Source: Candidatus Latescibacterota bacterium (lineage in GTDB: Bacteria > Latescibacterota > UBA2968 > GCA-2709665). From it: DNA of 6,562 nt. Shown here piece by piece: positions 1 through 5,819 of this stretch; within the stretch, counting starts at the first letter, position 1, and each line of letters starts with the position of its first letter. The notes under the pieces were generated by a model. That model did not search any database. It had not been told where the DNA came from and was given only the letters and a program-made list of their open reading frames with translations. The translations under genes were made by a program, and so were the position numbers. The stretch spans positions 1 through 6,562 of the forward strand of contig JASLMQ010000347.1 of the NCBI GenBank assembly GCA_030746455.1, in the 5' to 3' direction.

Positions 1-825
1 ATCCAGACAGATGCGGCCATCAACCCGGGCAACTCGGGTGGGGCACTCGTCGATCTCCACGGCAGGGTAATCGGGGTCAACACGGCGATCGCCTCCCAGA
101 CGGGTGGCTTCATCGGCTATGGCTTCGCGATCCCGATCAACCTCGCCAAAAAGGTGATGGACGACATCATCGCCCACGGTAGGGCCCGAAGAGGCTATCT
201 CGGCGTGAGCCTTCGCGACGTCAACGCGGCCATCGCAGATGCGGTCGGCTTGGACAGGCCCAGAGGCGTCCTGATCGCCGACGTTCTGGCCGAGTCTCCG
301 GCCGAATCGGCTGGCCTGAAGCCAGAGGATATCCTCCTGTCGGTTGACGGGCAGAATGTCGACCGGCCCAACCACGTGCAGAGCCTCATCGCAAGGAAGC
401 ACCCCGACGACGTCGTGAACCTGAAGGTGCGGCGCATGAGCAACACGCTGAACCTCTCGGCAAGGCTCGGCGAGAAATCGCCGGGCGACCTCGCTTCCGC
501 AGGAGCCCGCCCGGCGCCCGGCGGCGTGGAGCACCTGGGTCTCACGGTCCAGAACATAACCCCGGATGTGATCGAGAGCTTCGGCCTCGAGGCGGGCGCA
601 GAAGGCGTGGTGGTGACCGACGTCCGGCGGGGCCCTGCGCGCGACGGGGGATTCCAGCCCGGAGACATCATCTACAAGGTTCGACAGGGGAGGCTCGAGC
701 GCGACATTGGATCCGTCGAGGACTTCGAGAGCGCGCTCAAGAAGCTCCAGAATGGGCGGAATGCGGCCTTCTCCATCTGGCGGGGAAGCAGCCGCCAGTT
801 CCTCACCCTCAAGGTACCCGAGTAG
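1..825 (+). CDS. htrA: HtrA/DegP-family serine protease, C-terminal part (5' truncated by window edge)
   Basis: Envelope protein quality-control protease/chaperone of the HtrA (DegP/DegQ/DegS) family, normally acting in the periplasm on misfolded proteins. The frame is open from base 1 and ends at TAG 823-825, giving 274 residues. The first residues contain the family active-site block INPGNSGG, with the catalytic serine at visible residue 12. The catalytic His and Asp and any signal peptide lie upstream of the window. After the protease domain come two PDZ domains: PDZ1 at about residues 64-157, opening with the carboxylate-binding-loop motif RGYLGV, and PDZ2 at about 175-274, with LGLTV and QPGDII motifs. 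Two PDZ domains point to DegP/DegQ-like rather than DegS-like architecture. The M24 peptidase gene begins 31 bp downstream, so co-transcription is likely. The TAG stop falls just after PDZ2, as expected for the family, so TAG acts as a normal stop in this genome. Family assignment is secure; the exact paralogue is not. Confidence 0.95.
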   Translation: MQTDAAINPGNSGGALVDLHGRVIGVNTAIASQTGGFIGYGFAIPINLAKKVMDDIIAHGRARRGYLGVSLRDVNAAIADAVGLDRPRGVLIADVLAESPAESAGLKPEDILLSVDGQNVDRPNHVQSLIARKHPDDVVNLKVRRMSNTLNLSARLGEKSPGDLASAGARPAPGGVEHLGLTVQNITPDVIESFGLEAGAEGVVVTDVRRGPARDGGFQPGDIIYKVRQGRLERDIGSVEDFESALKKLQNGRNAAFSIWRGSSRQFLTLKVPE

Positions 826-856
826 GATAGACATCCTGGAATGCCTGAAGACCGCT

Positions 857-1993
857 ATGCCTGAATCCGATCCTGCCGACGCCCGGCTCATCATTGCCGA
901 CAGCGAGACCGACGCGGATCTGTTCTACGCCACGCGTTTCTTGGCGCCCGATCCCTTCGTGTTCCTCCAGACGGATGCGGAGAAGGTGCTGCTGATGTCC
1001 GACCTCGAGCTGGACCGCGCACGGTCCCAGGCCGAAGTGGACACCGTGGCGTCTCTCTCACAGTACCAGGAATTGGCACGGAAGGGCGGAGTCGACGAGC
1101 CGTCCCTGCTGGACGCCCTCCGCCAGCTCCTTCAGGAACGGAGCATTCGGAGCCTCCTGGTGCCGCGCAGCTTCCCCCTATCCGCTGCGGACGATCTCCG
1201 GGAAGCCGGCTACAGCCTCACCTGTCCCTCGGGTTCCTTCTATCCCGAGAGGGAGCGCAAGGATGCCACCGAGGTCGGGCACATTCGCGAGGTCCAGCGC
1301 CACACCGAACGCGCGATGGACCTCGCGGTCGCGGCGATCCGAGAGGCCCGGATTCAGGACGGAGGCCTTTACGGTCCCCCAGGGCCTCTCACCGCGGAGA
1401 ACGTCAAGCATCTGATCGCGGTGTCCCTGATGGAACGCGAGTGCACGGCCCGGAACACGATCGTCGCCTGCGGGGACCAGGCCTGTGATCCCCACAACAG
1501 AGGATCCGGGCCATTGCGCGCGGGCGAATGCATCGTCATCGACATCTTCCCGCGCTCCGACCGGACCGGCTACTGTGCAGACATCACGCGAACCGTGGTA
1601 CGCGGAATTCCCAGCGCGGAGGCGGTTCGCCTCTACGATACGGTCCTGGCGGGTCAGGAGCTTGCGCTACAGCAGATTGCGGCAGGACGACATGGTAAGG
1701 AGATCCACCAGGCAGTTGTGGACCTCTTCGAAGAGGCGGGCTACCCGAGTGGCGAGCGTGAGGGGCGAATGCAGGGCTTCTTCCACGGGACAGGACACGG
1801 CCTGGGTCTCGAGATCCACGAGCCGCCCAGAATCAGCAAGTCCGATGCCGTTTTGGCCGAGGGCCACGTGGTCACGGTCGAGCCCGGCCTCTACTATCCG
1901 GGGAGGGGCGCCGTCCGGATCGAGGACCTGGTTGTGGTCACCAAAGGCGGCTGCGAGAACCTGACATCCTACCCGAAAGAGTTCCAGCTCTGA
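857..1993 (+). CDS. M24-family metallopeptidase (Xaa-Pro aminopeptidase / prolidase type)
   Basis: Cytoplasmic dinuclear-metal peptidase of the M24 pita-bread fold, probably removing residues N-terminal to proline or splitting Xaa-Pro dipeptides. It has 378 residues. A creatinase-like N-terminal domain spans about residues 10-130 and the catalytic domain about 140-375. All five metal ligands of the family are visible: D229 (IVIDIF), D242 (CADITRT), H314 (HGTGHGLG), E342 (TVEPG) and E356 (RIEDLV). Substrate-pocket histidines H213 (DPHN) and H321 (IHEPP) are also present. I chose ATG 857 because the creatinase-type N-terminus begins just after it. The frame stays open further upstream to 707, but that stretch overlaps htrA PDZ2 and reads as low-complexity Arg/Ser sequence. 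No strong SD is visible, so translation may be coupled to htrA, 31 bp upstream. It probably helps finish degradation of peptides, which suits its protease neighbour (inference). Substrate preference (PepP, PepQ or related) cannot be settled by eye. Confidence 0.93.
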   Translation: MPESDPADARLIIADSETDADLFYATRFLAPDPFVFLQTDAEKVLLMSDLELDRARSQAEVDTVASLSQYQELARKGGVDEPSLLDALRQLLQERSIRSLLVPRSFPLSAADDLREAGYSLTCPSGSFYPERERKDATEVGHIREVQRHTERAMDLAVAAIREARIQDGGLYGPPGPLTAENVKHLIAVSLMERECTARNTIVACGDQACDPHNRGSGPLRAGECIVIDIFPRSDRTGYCADITRTVVRGIPSAEAVRLYDTVLAGQELALQQIAAGRHGKEIHQAVVDLFEEAGYPSGEREGRMQGFFHGTGHGLGLEIHEPPRISKSDAVLAEGHVVTVEPGLYYPGRGAVRIEDLVVVTKGGCENLTSYPKEFQL

Positions 1994-2019
1994 CGAGACC
2001 CCACACCGCGGAAGAGATC

Positions 2020-2046
2020 GGGGCCGACGGCAACGCCGTCGGCCCC
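2020..2046. terminator. Perfect 12-bp hairpin in the convergent gap (probable bidirectional terminator)
   Basis: Left arm 2020-2031 (GGGGCCGACGGC) and right arm 2035-2046 pair perfectly around a 3-nt loop AAC. The hairpin lies 26 bp after the M24 peptidase stop and 50 bp beyond the xerD stop on the other strand, where both converging transcripts should end. No proper U-tract follows on either strand (TTCATG on +, GATCTCTT on -), so intrinsic termination may be weak. It could instead act as a 3' end stabiliser or mRNA roadblock. Confidence 0.6.
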
Positions 2047-2096
2047 TTCATGTGGGCCTCGATCCGACCCCATTGGACGCGATGCCACACAGGCCA

Positions 2097-3035
2097 TCAG
2101 GCCCTGGGGTGGAATGTACGGTGCACCTCCCTGAGGTACTCGCGATCCACGTGCGTGTAGATCTGCGTGGTCGAGATGTCCGCGTGGCCAAGCATCTCTT
2201 GCACGGCCCGAAGGTCCGCGCCCCCTTCCAACAGGTGAGTGGCGAACGAATGTCGGAGCGTGTGAGGGCTCACATCCTTCTCGATGCCCGCTTGCCGAAC
2301 GTGCTTCTTCAGCAGCTTCCAGACGCCCATTCTGGATAGCCGGCCTCCCCTCCAGTTTAGGAAGACCGTGTCCCCCGACTTCAGTCCGGCCAACTGGGCT
2401 CGAGCCTCGTCGAGATAGCGTGACGTCCAGACCTCGGCCTCCGAGCCGATGGGGACCACCCGTTCGCGGCTGCCCTTTCCCACGACCCGCACCACCTCCA
2501 GATCGAACAGCAGGTTGGCACGTTCCAGATCCGTGAGCTCCGACACACGCAGGCCGGCTCCGTAGAGCATCTCGAGCATCGCGCGGTCCCGCAGGCCGAG
2601 CGTCGTCTCGGTATCCGGCTCCGCCATCAGGCGCTCCACCTCGAAGACGTTGAGCACCGTGGGCAGCTTGCGACCCAGCTTTGGCGGCTTGAGGTGTTCG
2701 GTTGGATCACCGTCGGAGAGGCCCTCGGCCTGCAGGAATCTGTGGAACACCCGGATCGCCGTCAGGTTCCGAGCCACGCTTGAGGGTTCCAGCCCGAGGT
2801 CGGCCAGGAGCCTGAGGAGCATCGAAACGTGGCCCTGACAGGCTCCCTCTGGACCTTCCACGCCCTGGGCATTCAGGAGCGTCAGGTACCTGTCGAGGTC
2901 GCGCCCATAGGCCTCCGACGTATTGTCCGACAGGCCTCGCTCCAGCCTGACGAAGTCCAGGAACCGGGACATGGCATCCTGCAGGCGTGGCGCGAGACCC
3001 TCACCCCTCTGCGAGCCTTGATCGGCAGTTGCCAA
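2097..3035 (-). CDS. xerD: Tyrosine recombinase XerD (site-specific recombinase)
   Basis: Cytoplasmic tyrosine recombinase of the XerC/XerD pair, which resolves chromosome dimers at dif sites together with FtsK. It has 312 residues from the TTG at 3035. The N-terminal SAM-like DNA-binding core domain spans about residues 21-105 (FLDFVRLERGLSDNT) and the catalytic domain about 125-305. The full catalytic set is visible: R163 (GLRVSE), K187 (VGKGSRER), H258 and R261 (SPHTLRHSFATHLL), H284 (MLGHADI) and nucleophile Y293 (IYTHV). The C-terminus, ending FHPRA, resembles XerD more than XerC (E. coli XerD ends HHPRA). The TTG start is supported by GGAGGG ending 8 nt before it; that SD and start lie inside the ogt 3' end, giving a 35-bp overlap and likely translational coupling. 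An alternative ATG at 2972 gives 291 residues but would trim the N-terminal helix. It is the last gene of the leftward operon. Confidence 0.95.
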   Translation of the reverse strand: MATADQGSQRGEGLAPRLQDAMSRFLDFVRLERGLSDNTSEAYGRDLDRYLTLLNAQGVEGPEGACQGHVSMLLRLLADLGLEPSSVARNLTAIRVFHRFLQAEGLSDGDPTEHLKPPKLGRKLPTVLNVFEVERLMAEPDTETTLGLRDRAMLEMLYGAGLRVSELTDLERANLLFDLEVVRVVGKGSRERVVPIGSEAEVWTSRYLDEARAQLAGLKSGDTVFLNWRGGRLSRMGVWKLLKKHVRQAGIEKDVSPHTLRHSFATHLLEGGADLRAVQEMLGHADISTTQIYTHVDREYLREVHRTFHPRA

Positions 3036-3525
3036 GCCGTACGCCCTCCAGTTCCAACAAGGCTGACTTCCATTCGATGCCGTATGCGAATCCCGTCAGG
3101 TTGCCGCTCGCGCCGACGACCCGGTGGCACGGGACCACGATCGGACACGGGTTCCGACCGAGAGCCGCGCCCGCGGCCCTGGCCGCACCCAGACGGCCGG
3201 TCGCATCCGCGATCCACCCATAGGTCCGGGTCTGCCCTCGGGGGATCTCTCGAGCAGCGGCCCAGACCGCCTGCTGGAATCGGGTCCCCGCGGGCAGCGG
3301 AGCAGACCGGCCCGGGTGCACGTCGGCACCGGACAGGTAGCCGATCAGATCCTCCAGCAAGGCCAAGACCTTTGGGTTTGGGGCAACGCCCTCGCCCAAC
3401 TCCACGTTCCACGGGGGCTCCCGGCCTGGGGGTGTGCCCTCAAGCGATATCTGAACAAGCCTGCCGCCATCCCAGATCACGCGGACCTGGCCCGGCCCGA
3501 AACTGAGGATCGTCTCATCGGGCAT
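3001..3525 (-). CDS. ogt: Methylated-DNA--[protein]-cysteine S-methyltransferase (O6-alkylguanine-DNA alkyltransferase)
   Basis: Suicide DNA-repair protein that transfers the alkyl group from O6-alkylguanine (and O4-alkylthymine) to its own active-site cysteine. It has 174 residues, close to the length of E. coli Ogt. The N-terminal domain covers about residues 1-80. The C-terminal DNA-binding and methyltransferase domain starts at about 81 with FQQAVWAAAREIPRGQTRTY and includes the Asn-Pro of GRNPCP and the active-site motif VPCHRV (acceptor C133). It continues with the family signature GNLTGFAYGIEWKSALLELE. I chose ATG 3525, preceded by GGGAG 6 nt upstream. The frame stays open to 3690, but the extra N-terminus is Arg/Gly/Ser-rich, non-conserved in look, and overlaps the upstream gene. 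The gene lies 55 bp after that gene's stop and overlaps xerD by 35 bp, so repair and recombination genes appear co-expressed. Function is secure. Confidence 0.95.
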   Translation of the reverse strand: MPDETILSFGPGQVRVIWDGGRLVQISLEGTPPGREPPWNVELGEGVAPNPKVLALLEDLIGYLSGADVHPGRSAPLPAGTRFQQAVWAAAREIPRGQTRTYGWIADATGRLGAARAAGAALGRNPCPIVVPCHRVVGASGNLTGFAYGIEWKSALLELEGVRLGNCRSRLAEG

Positions 3526-3580
3526 GTGCCTCTCCCGCAAGGGCCCCAAAGCCGCGGGTCCTGCCGCTTCGATTGACCGA

Positions 3581-4063
3581 TCAGGGGCGGAGCCGGCTGA
3601 GCCGAATTTCCGTCCGCCGGTAGAGGATCCATCTGCCACGCGCCCCGGATCCCCCTGTCGGCCGTTCGTAGTAGACCTGAACCAGACCATCCGGGTCCGC
3701 GATCAGGTTGAAATAGGACCGTCCCAGGTCGGGCCGACTCGGATCGGGCCCCCGGCCGTCACGCCATTCCGCGGCCACCTCCAGAACCCGGTACCACCGC
3801 CCCCGCCAACAGAACCTGTGCGGCGGACGTTCTCCACGCACGGCGCCCTCTTCGTAGGCAGGCACTTCGATGGCTTCCTGCGCGGACCGAGAGAGGGTCT
3901 GGACCGATTCGCTCGCAGCTCGGTACGCCGCCATAGCGGCTTCAACACGAGTGACCCCCCTCCGATGCACGGTCATCCGGGCCAGTCGGCGCCGCCCAGG
4001 CCCGCAACGGTCCACCGTTCGCCGCCGTAATACCCAATCCCGGATCCTGCTCAGCCGGCCCAA
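3581..4063 (-). CDS. Small uncharacterised protein resembling DUF6504
   Basis: Hypothetical protein of 160 residues from the TTG at 4063. The N-terminal third is strongly basic (residues 1-40, many Arg), followed by an Ala/Glu-rich, probably helical stretch at about 40-67. A compact C-terminal block at about 82-150 has the pattern of a small beta-rich domain: HRFCWRGRWYRVLEV, a Trp about seven residues later, YFNLIADPDGLVQVYYERP, then GRWILYR. This aromatic-rich arrangement recalls the DUF6504 family, but that is a by-eye resemblance and not a search result. The TTG start has AAGGGG 6 nt upstream. A later ATG at 3976 lacks an SD but would remove the odd Arg-rich N-terminus. It lies 34 bp after the phosphoesterase gene and 55 bp before ogt, in the same operon. 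The biochemical role is unknown; its position next to ogt and xerD hints at a nucleic-acid-related role (inference only). Confidence 0.72.
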   Translation of the reverse strand: MGRLSRIRDWVLRRRTVDRCGPGRRRLARMTVHRRGVTRVEAAMAAYRAASESVQTLSRSAQEAIEVPAYEEGAVRGERPPHRFCWRGRWYRVLEVAAEWRDGRGPDPSRPDLGRSYFNLIADPDGLVQVYYERPTGGSGARGRWILYRRTEIRLSRLRP

Positions 4064-4097
4064 GGCGATCCCCTTGCGTCACGTCGCAGGCGATGGC

Positions 4098-4598
4098 TCA
4101 GAGGTCCACCACCTCCGGTTCCATCGTCTCCAGATCCAGCACGGCCACCGTCGAACGGTCTGTCATCCACCCACCTGCCTCTCCAGGATTGATGATCAGG
4201 GTGGGACCGGGTCTCACGTCGATCGCGTGCGTGTGGCCGTAGACGATCGCATCGTAGGCGCCGCTTGCGGCCAGTGCATCCAGCTCATCCGGCTCGTGCA
4301 TCAGGAGAATCCGACGCCCTGCCCGCTCGACGACGTGGGGGCCCCGGTGGATCGTCCCGATCGGCTCGAACAGGGCGCACAGCCCGAATCGCTCTCCATC
4401 GTTGTTCCCGAAGACCCCCACCATCGGGGCCTTCAGGGGGGCCATCCATCGTGCGTTGAAGGGAGCGATATAGTCCCCCGCGTGGAGAACCGTCCCAACG
4501 CCGCGGGTGTTGAACATCTCCACTGCCCCGCCGACCGCCCCCTTGTTGTCGTGGGAGTCCGCCATCAGACCGATCCGTTCTGACTGTGCCATATACAT
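4098..4598 (-). CDS. Calcineurin-like metallophosphoesterase (YfcE/MJ0936 family)
   Basis: Small cytoplasmic dinuclear-metal phosphodiesterase/phosphatase of the YfcE/MJ0936 type; the physiological substrate of such proteins is generally unknown. It has 166 residues from ATG 4598. The metallophosphoesterase motifs appear in order: D14 and H16 (MADSHDN), D42 (HAGD), N65 (FGNND), H101 (LLMHEP), then H122 and H124 (YGHTH). They are followed by a typical C-terminal NPGE segment. The fourth motif is MHEP rather than the common THGH, but the metal-binding His remains. Two ATGs compete: 4598, with AGGAGG 4 nt upstream, and 4592, with 10 nt spacing; they differ by two residues. The frame is open further upstream to 4715, but that part lacks family sequence and an SD. 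It is the first gene of the leftward operon, expressed from the divergent promoter region at 4730-4756, with a leader of about 125 nt. Confidence 0.92.
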   Translation of the reverse strand: MYMAQSERIGLMADSHDNKGAVGGAVEMFNTRGVGTVLHAGDYIAPFNARWMAPLKAPMVGVFGNNDGERFGLCALFEPIGTIHRGPHVVERAGRRILLMHEPDELDALAASGAYDAIVYGHTHAIDVRPGPTLIINPGEAGGWMTDRSTVAVLDLETMEPEVVDL

Positions 4599-4622
4599 CC
4601 CGCCTCCTGAGAGCCATACTAA

Positions 4623-4672
4623 GGGCCGCCCATGCCCGCGCGACGGCCCACGCCTGGGTTTCCCTGAAACCC
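4623..4672 (-). other. Two hairpins in the 5' leader of the leftward operon
   Basis: Between the proposed leftward promoter and the phosphoesterase SD, two inverted repeats are visible. GGGTTTC (4656-4662) pairs with GAAACCC (4666-4672) around a 3-nt loop. GGGCCG (4623-4628) pairs with CGGCCC (4644-4649) around a 15-nt loop. Both would form in the leader RNA. There is no U-tract, so they are not clear attenuators, and no known riboswitch fold was recognised. They may be chance structures in GC-rich DNA. Confidence 0.35.
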
Positions 4673-4729
4673 CATCGGTACTGGGCGGCTTTGCGGACCC
4701 CGTCTGCCGCTCCATCGGGCAACGGAAAC

Positions 4730-4756
4730 ATTAGAACCTCTTCAGCTCATTGTCAA
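4730..4756 (-). promoter_or_regulatory. Leftward sigma70-type promoter of the phosphoesterase-ogt-xerD operon
   Basis: On the - strand, TTGACA (4756-4751) is a perfect -35 box. After 15 nt comes TCTAAT (4735-4730), matching five of six bases of TATAAT. A TAATGT at 17-nt spacing is a poorer alternative. The 15-nt spacing is short, so strength is uncertain, but the site sits at the AT-rich edge of the divergent region and would give a leader of about 125 nt. Confidence 0.5.
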
Positions 4757-4785
4757 TAGGAAGCCACGAAGTTTGTAATTGACAA
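4750..4785. repeat. 8-bp inverted repeat carrying both divergent -35 boxes (possible operator)
   Basis: TTGTCAAT (4750-4757) and ATTGACAA (4778-4785) are exact reverse complements separated by 20 bp. Each contains a perfect TTGACA -35 box pointing outward. The symmetry may simply reflect two consensus -35 boxes, or it may be a dimeric regulator site controlling both directions. The right arm also sits in a smaller TTGT-N5-ACAA element at 4773-4785. Confidence 0.45.
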
Positions 4786-4807
4786 AGGCTGTATATTGTT
4801 GTAAGAT
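4779..4807 (+). promoter_or_regulatory. Rightward sigma70-type promoter of the PilZ-like gene
   Basis: TTGACA (4779-4784) is a perfect -35 box. After exactly 17 nt comes TAAGAT (4802-4807), matching four of six bases of the -10 consensus including the key first A and last T. Predicted initiation near 4814 gives a leader of about 50 nt. It lies in the most AT-rich stretch of the window. The gene start at 4863 has AGAGGA ending 5 nt before ATG, so promoter and SD are well placed. Confidence 0.65.
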
Positions 4808-4862
4808 TTCCAAATAGGCGACTGTGGCATCTCTATTGCAGGTGGAAACTTAGAGGACGATA

Positions 4863-5777
4863 ATGCTATCAAGTCTGTTCAAGAAGGGCGGCGGCGGCAA
4901 GAAGAAGGCCTCGCTCGATCGGGTCCTGGGTGACCTGGTCAAGATGGGGCCCAGCTCTGCCAACTGCAGCCTGATCAATTCCGGGGGAGGGGACGATTCC
5001 GACCAGGACCTCGGGCGGGCGTTCATCTTCAAGCATATGGAAGAGACGCTTGTTCAGAACAAGACGTTCTTCATGAGCACCCCCGACGGGATAAAGGCCG
5101 AGGAGAAGTCGCTGCTGTCGGGGAAGGACGAGGTGGTCCACCTCTGGTTTCTGCACAACAAGATCCCCCACACGCTGGACTGCAGGATCGTGGGACGCAT
5201 ACGCTTCCCGGACGACATCCGGTCCGACCTGGACCCCCGGGTCCCAATGGGCTACGCTCTTCGTCCGGTCGGAAACATACACAAGAGCGACAAGCGCCAG
5301 TTCCTCCGGTATTCCCACAAGGCGGGCCACGGCGGAACTCGGGTCTATTCGCAGGTCTTGTTCGATCTCTTCGTGACCAAGACCGATGTCACCTTTCCCG
5401 AGACGGGAAGCTTGCCGCCCCGTATAGACGACCTTCACTTGCTGCCCTTCACAGTCGAATCGGATATCGCCGGGAAGGAAGCCGAGGAAGTCGTCAAGTT
5501 CATGAAGAATGCGCTCCGGCTCAACTCGAGGGAAAGCCGCGTCGTCTACGTGGGCAAGCCCCACATGGACGACCGGACCAACAAGGTCTCCCTTCTCGAG
5601 ATGGGGATGTCGGACGTGCTTGGGCTCGAGACCTCGAAAGAGGACTCCCGGACCTTCTACATCCGGAAGCCTCCGATGATGAGTTCGGACAGGAAGGACC
5701 CCCTTGGGCTGGGTGAGGGCGACACCATCGTCCTGGGATTCCACACCCGCGTGAGTACCGATGCCGACACGGAGTAG
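4863..5777 (+). CDS. PilZ-like protein, N-terminal portion, ended by an in-frame TAG
   Basis: A 304-residue product from ATG 4863 (SD AGAGGA, 5-nt spacing). The N-terminus is a short basic Gly/Lys-rich segment (residues 7-15) with no signal peptide or membrane segment, so it is probably cytoplasmic. Residues about 50-140 look like a YcgR-N-type beta domain (by-eye resemblance): KTFFMSTPDG, HTLDCRIVGRIRF, GYALRPVGNI. It ends in KRQFLRY, whose R145-x3-R149 could be the c-di-GMP-contacting RxxxR motif of PilZ proteins. Residues 160-300 are unassigned alpha/beta sequence. The frame stops at TAG 5775-5777, but the same frame continues with coding character into the downstream segment containing the DxSxGG motif. 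This is therefore most likely the front part of one 484-codon gene carrying a nonsense codon. Alternatives are a sequencing error, readthrough, or a real two-gene arrangement. A c-di-GMP function is inferred. Confidence 0.8.
   Translation: MLSSLFKKGGGGKKKASLDRVLGDLVKMGPSSANCSLINSGGGDDSDQDLGRAFIFKHMEETLVQNKTFFMSTPDGIKAEEKSLLSGKDEVVHLWFLHNKIPHTLDCRIVGRIRFPDDIRSDLDPRVPMGYALRPVGNIHKSDKRQFLRYSHKAGHGGTRVYSQVLFDLFVTKTDVTFPETGSLPPRIDDLHLLPFTVESDIAGKEAEEVVKFMKNALRLNSRESRVVYVGKPHMDDRTNKVSLLEMGMSDVLGLETSKEDSRTFYIRKPPMMSSDRKDPLGLGEGDTIVLGFHTRVSTDADTE
5775..5777 (+). other. In-frame amber codon interrupting the PilZ-like reading frame
   Basis: The codons before (ACG GAG) and after (TAC GAT CTG ATT TCC GAG) are in one frame, and the sequence after the TAG keeps G/C in most third positions through 5819, where no start codon is needed. 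CAG (Gln) or TAC/TAT (Tyr) would be restored by a single base change. TAG is also the natural stop of htrA at 823-825, which argues against TAG being read as sense genome-wide. Confidence 0.85.
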
Positions 5778-5819
5778 TACGATCTGATTTCCGAGGTCAC
5801 CCGGGTCGGCACCGAGAAC

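Noticed and set aside
195..671. Open frame on the - strand opposite htrA
   Set aside because: It is antisense to two clear PDZ domains and its product is biased and unrecognisable.
707..856. N-terminal extension of the M24 peptidase
   Set aside because: It overlaps the htrA PDZ2 coding sequence and translates to Arg/Ser/Gly-rich sequence not typical of the family.
2829..4030. Several open frames on the + strand across xerD, ogt and the DUF6504-like gene
   Set aside because: Their translations are Pro/Arg/Ser-rich low-complexity sequence with no domain features, and the - strand genes here have clear catalytic motifs.
4869..5744. Long open frame (291 codons) on the - strand opposite the PilZ-like gene
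   Set aside because: It mirrors the GC-rich codon bias of the + strand gene, has no recognisable domain, and the + strand has a promoter, SD and conserved motifs.
5775..5777. Pyrrolysine or genome-wide TAG recoding as the explanation for the amber codon
   Set aside because: TAG ends htrA exactly where PDZ2 should end, and no pyl gene or suppressor tRNA is visible here. Local readthrough remains possible but unsupported.
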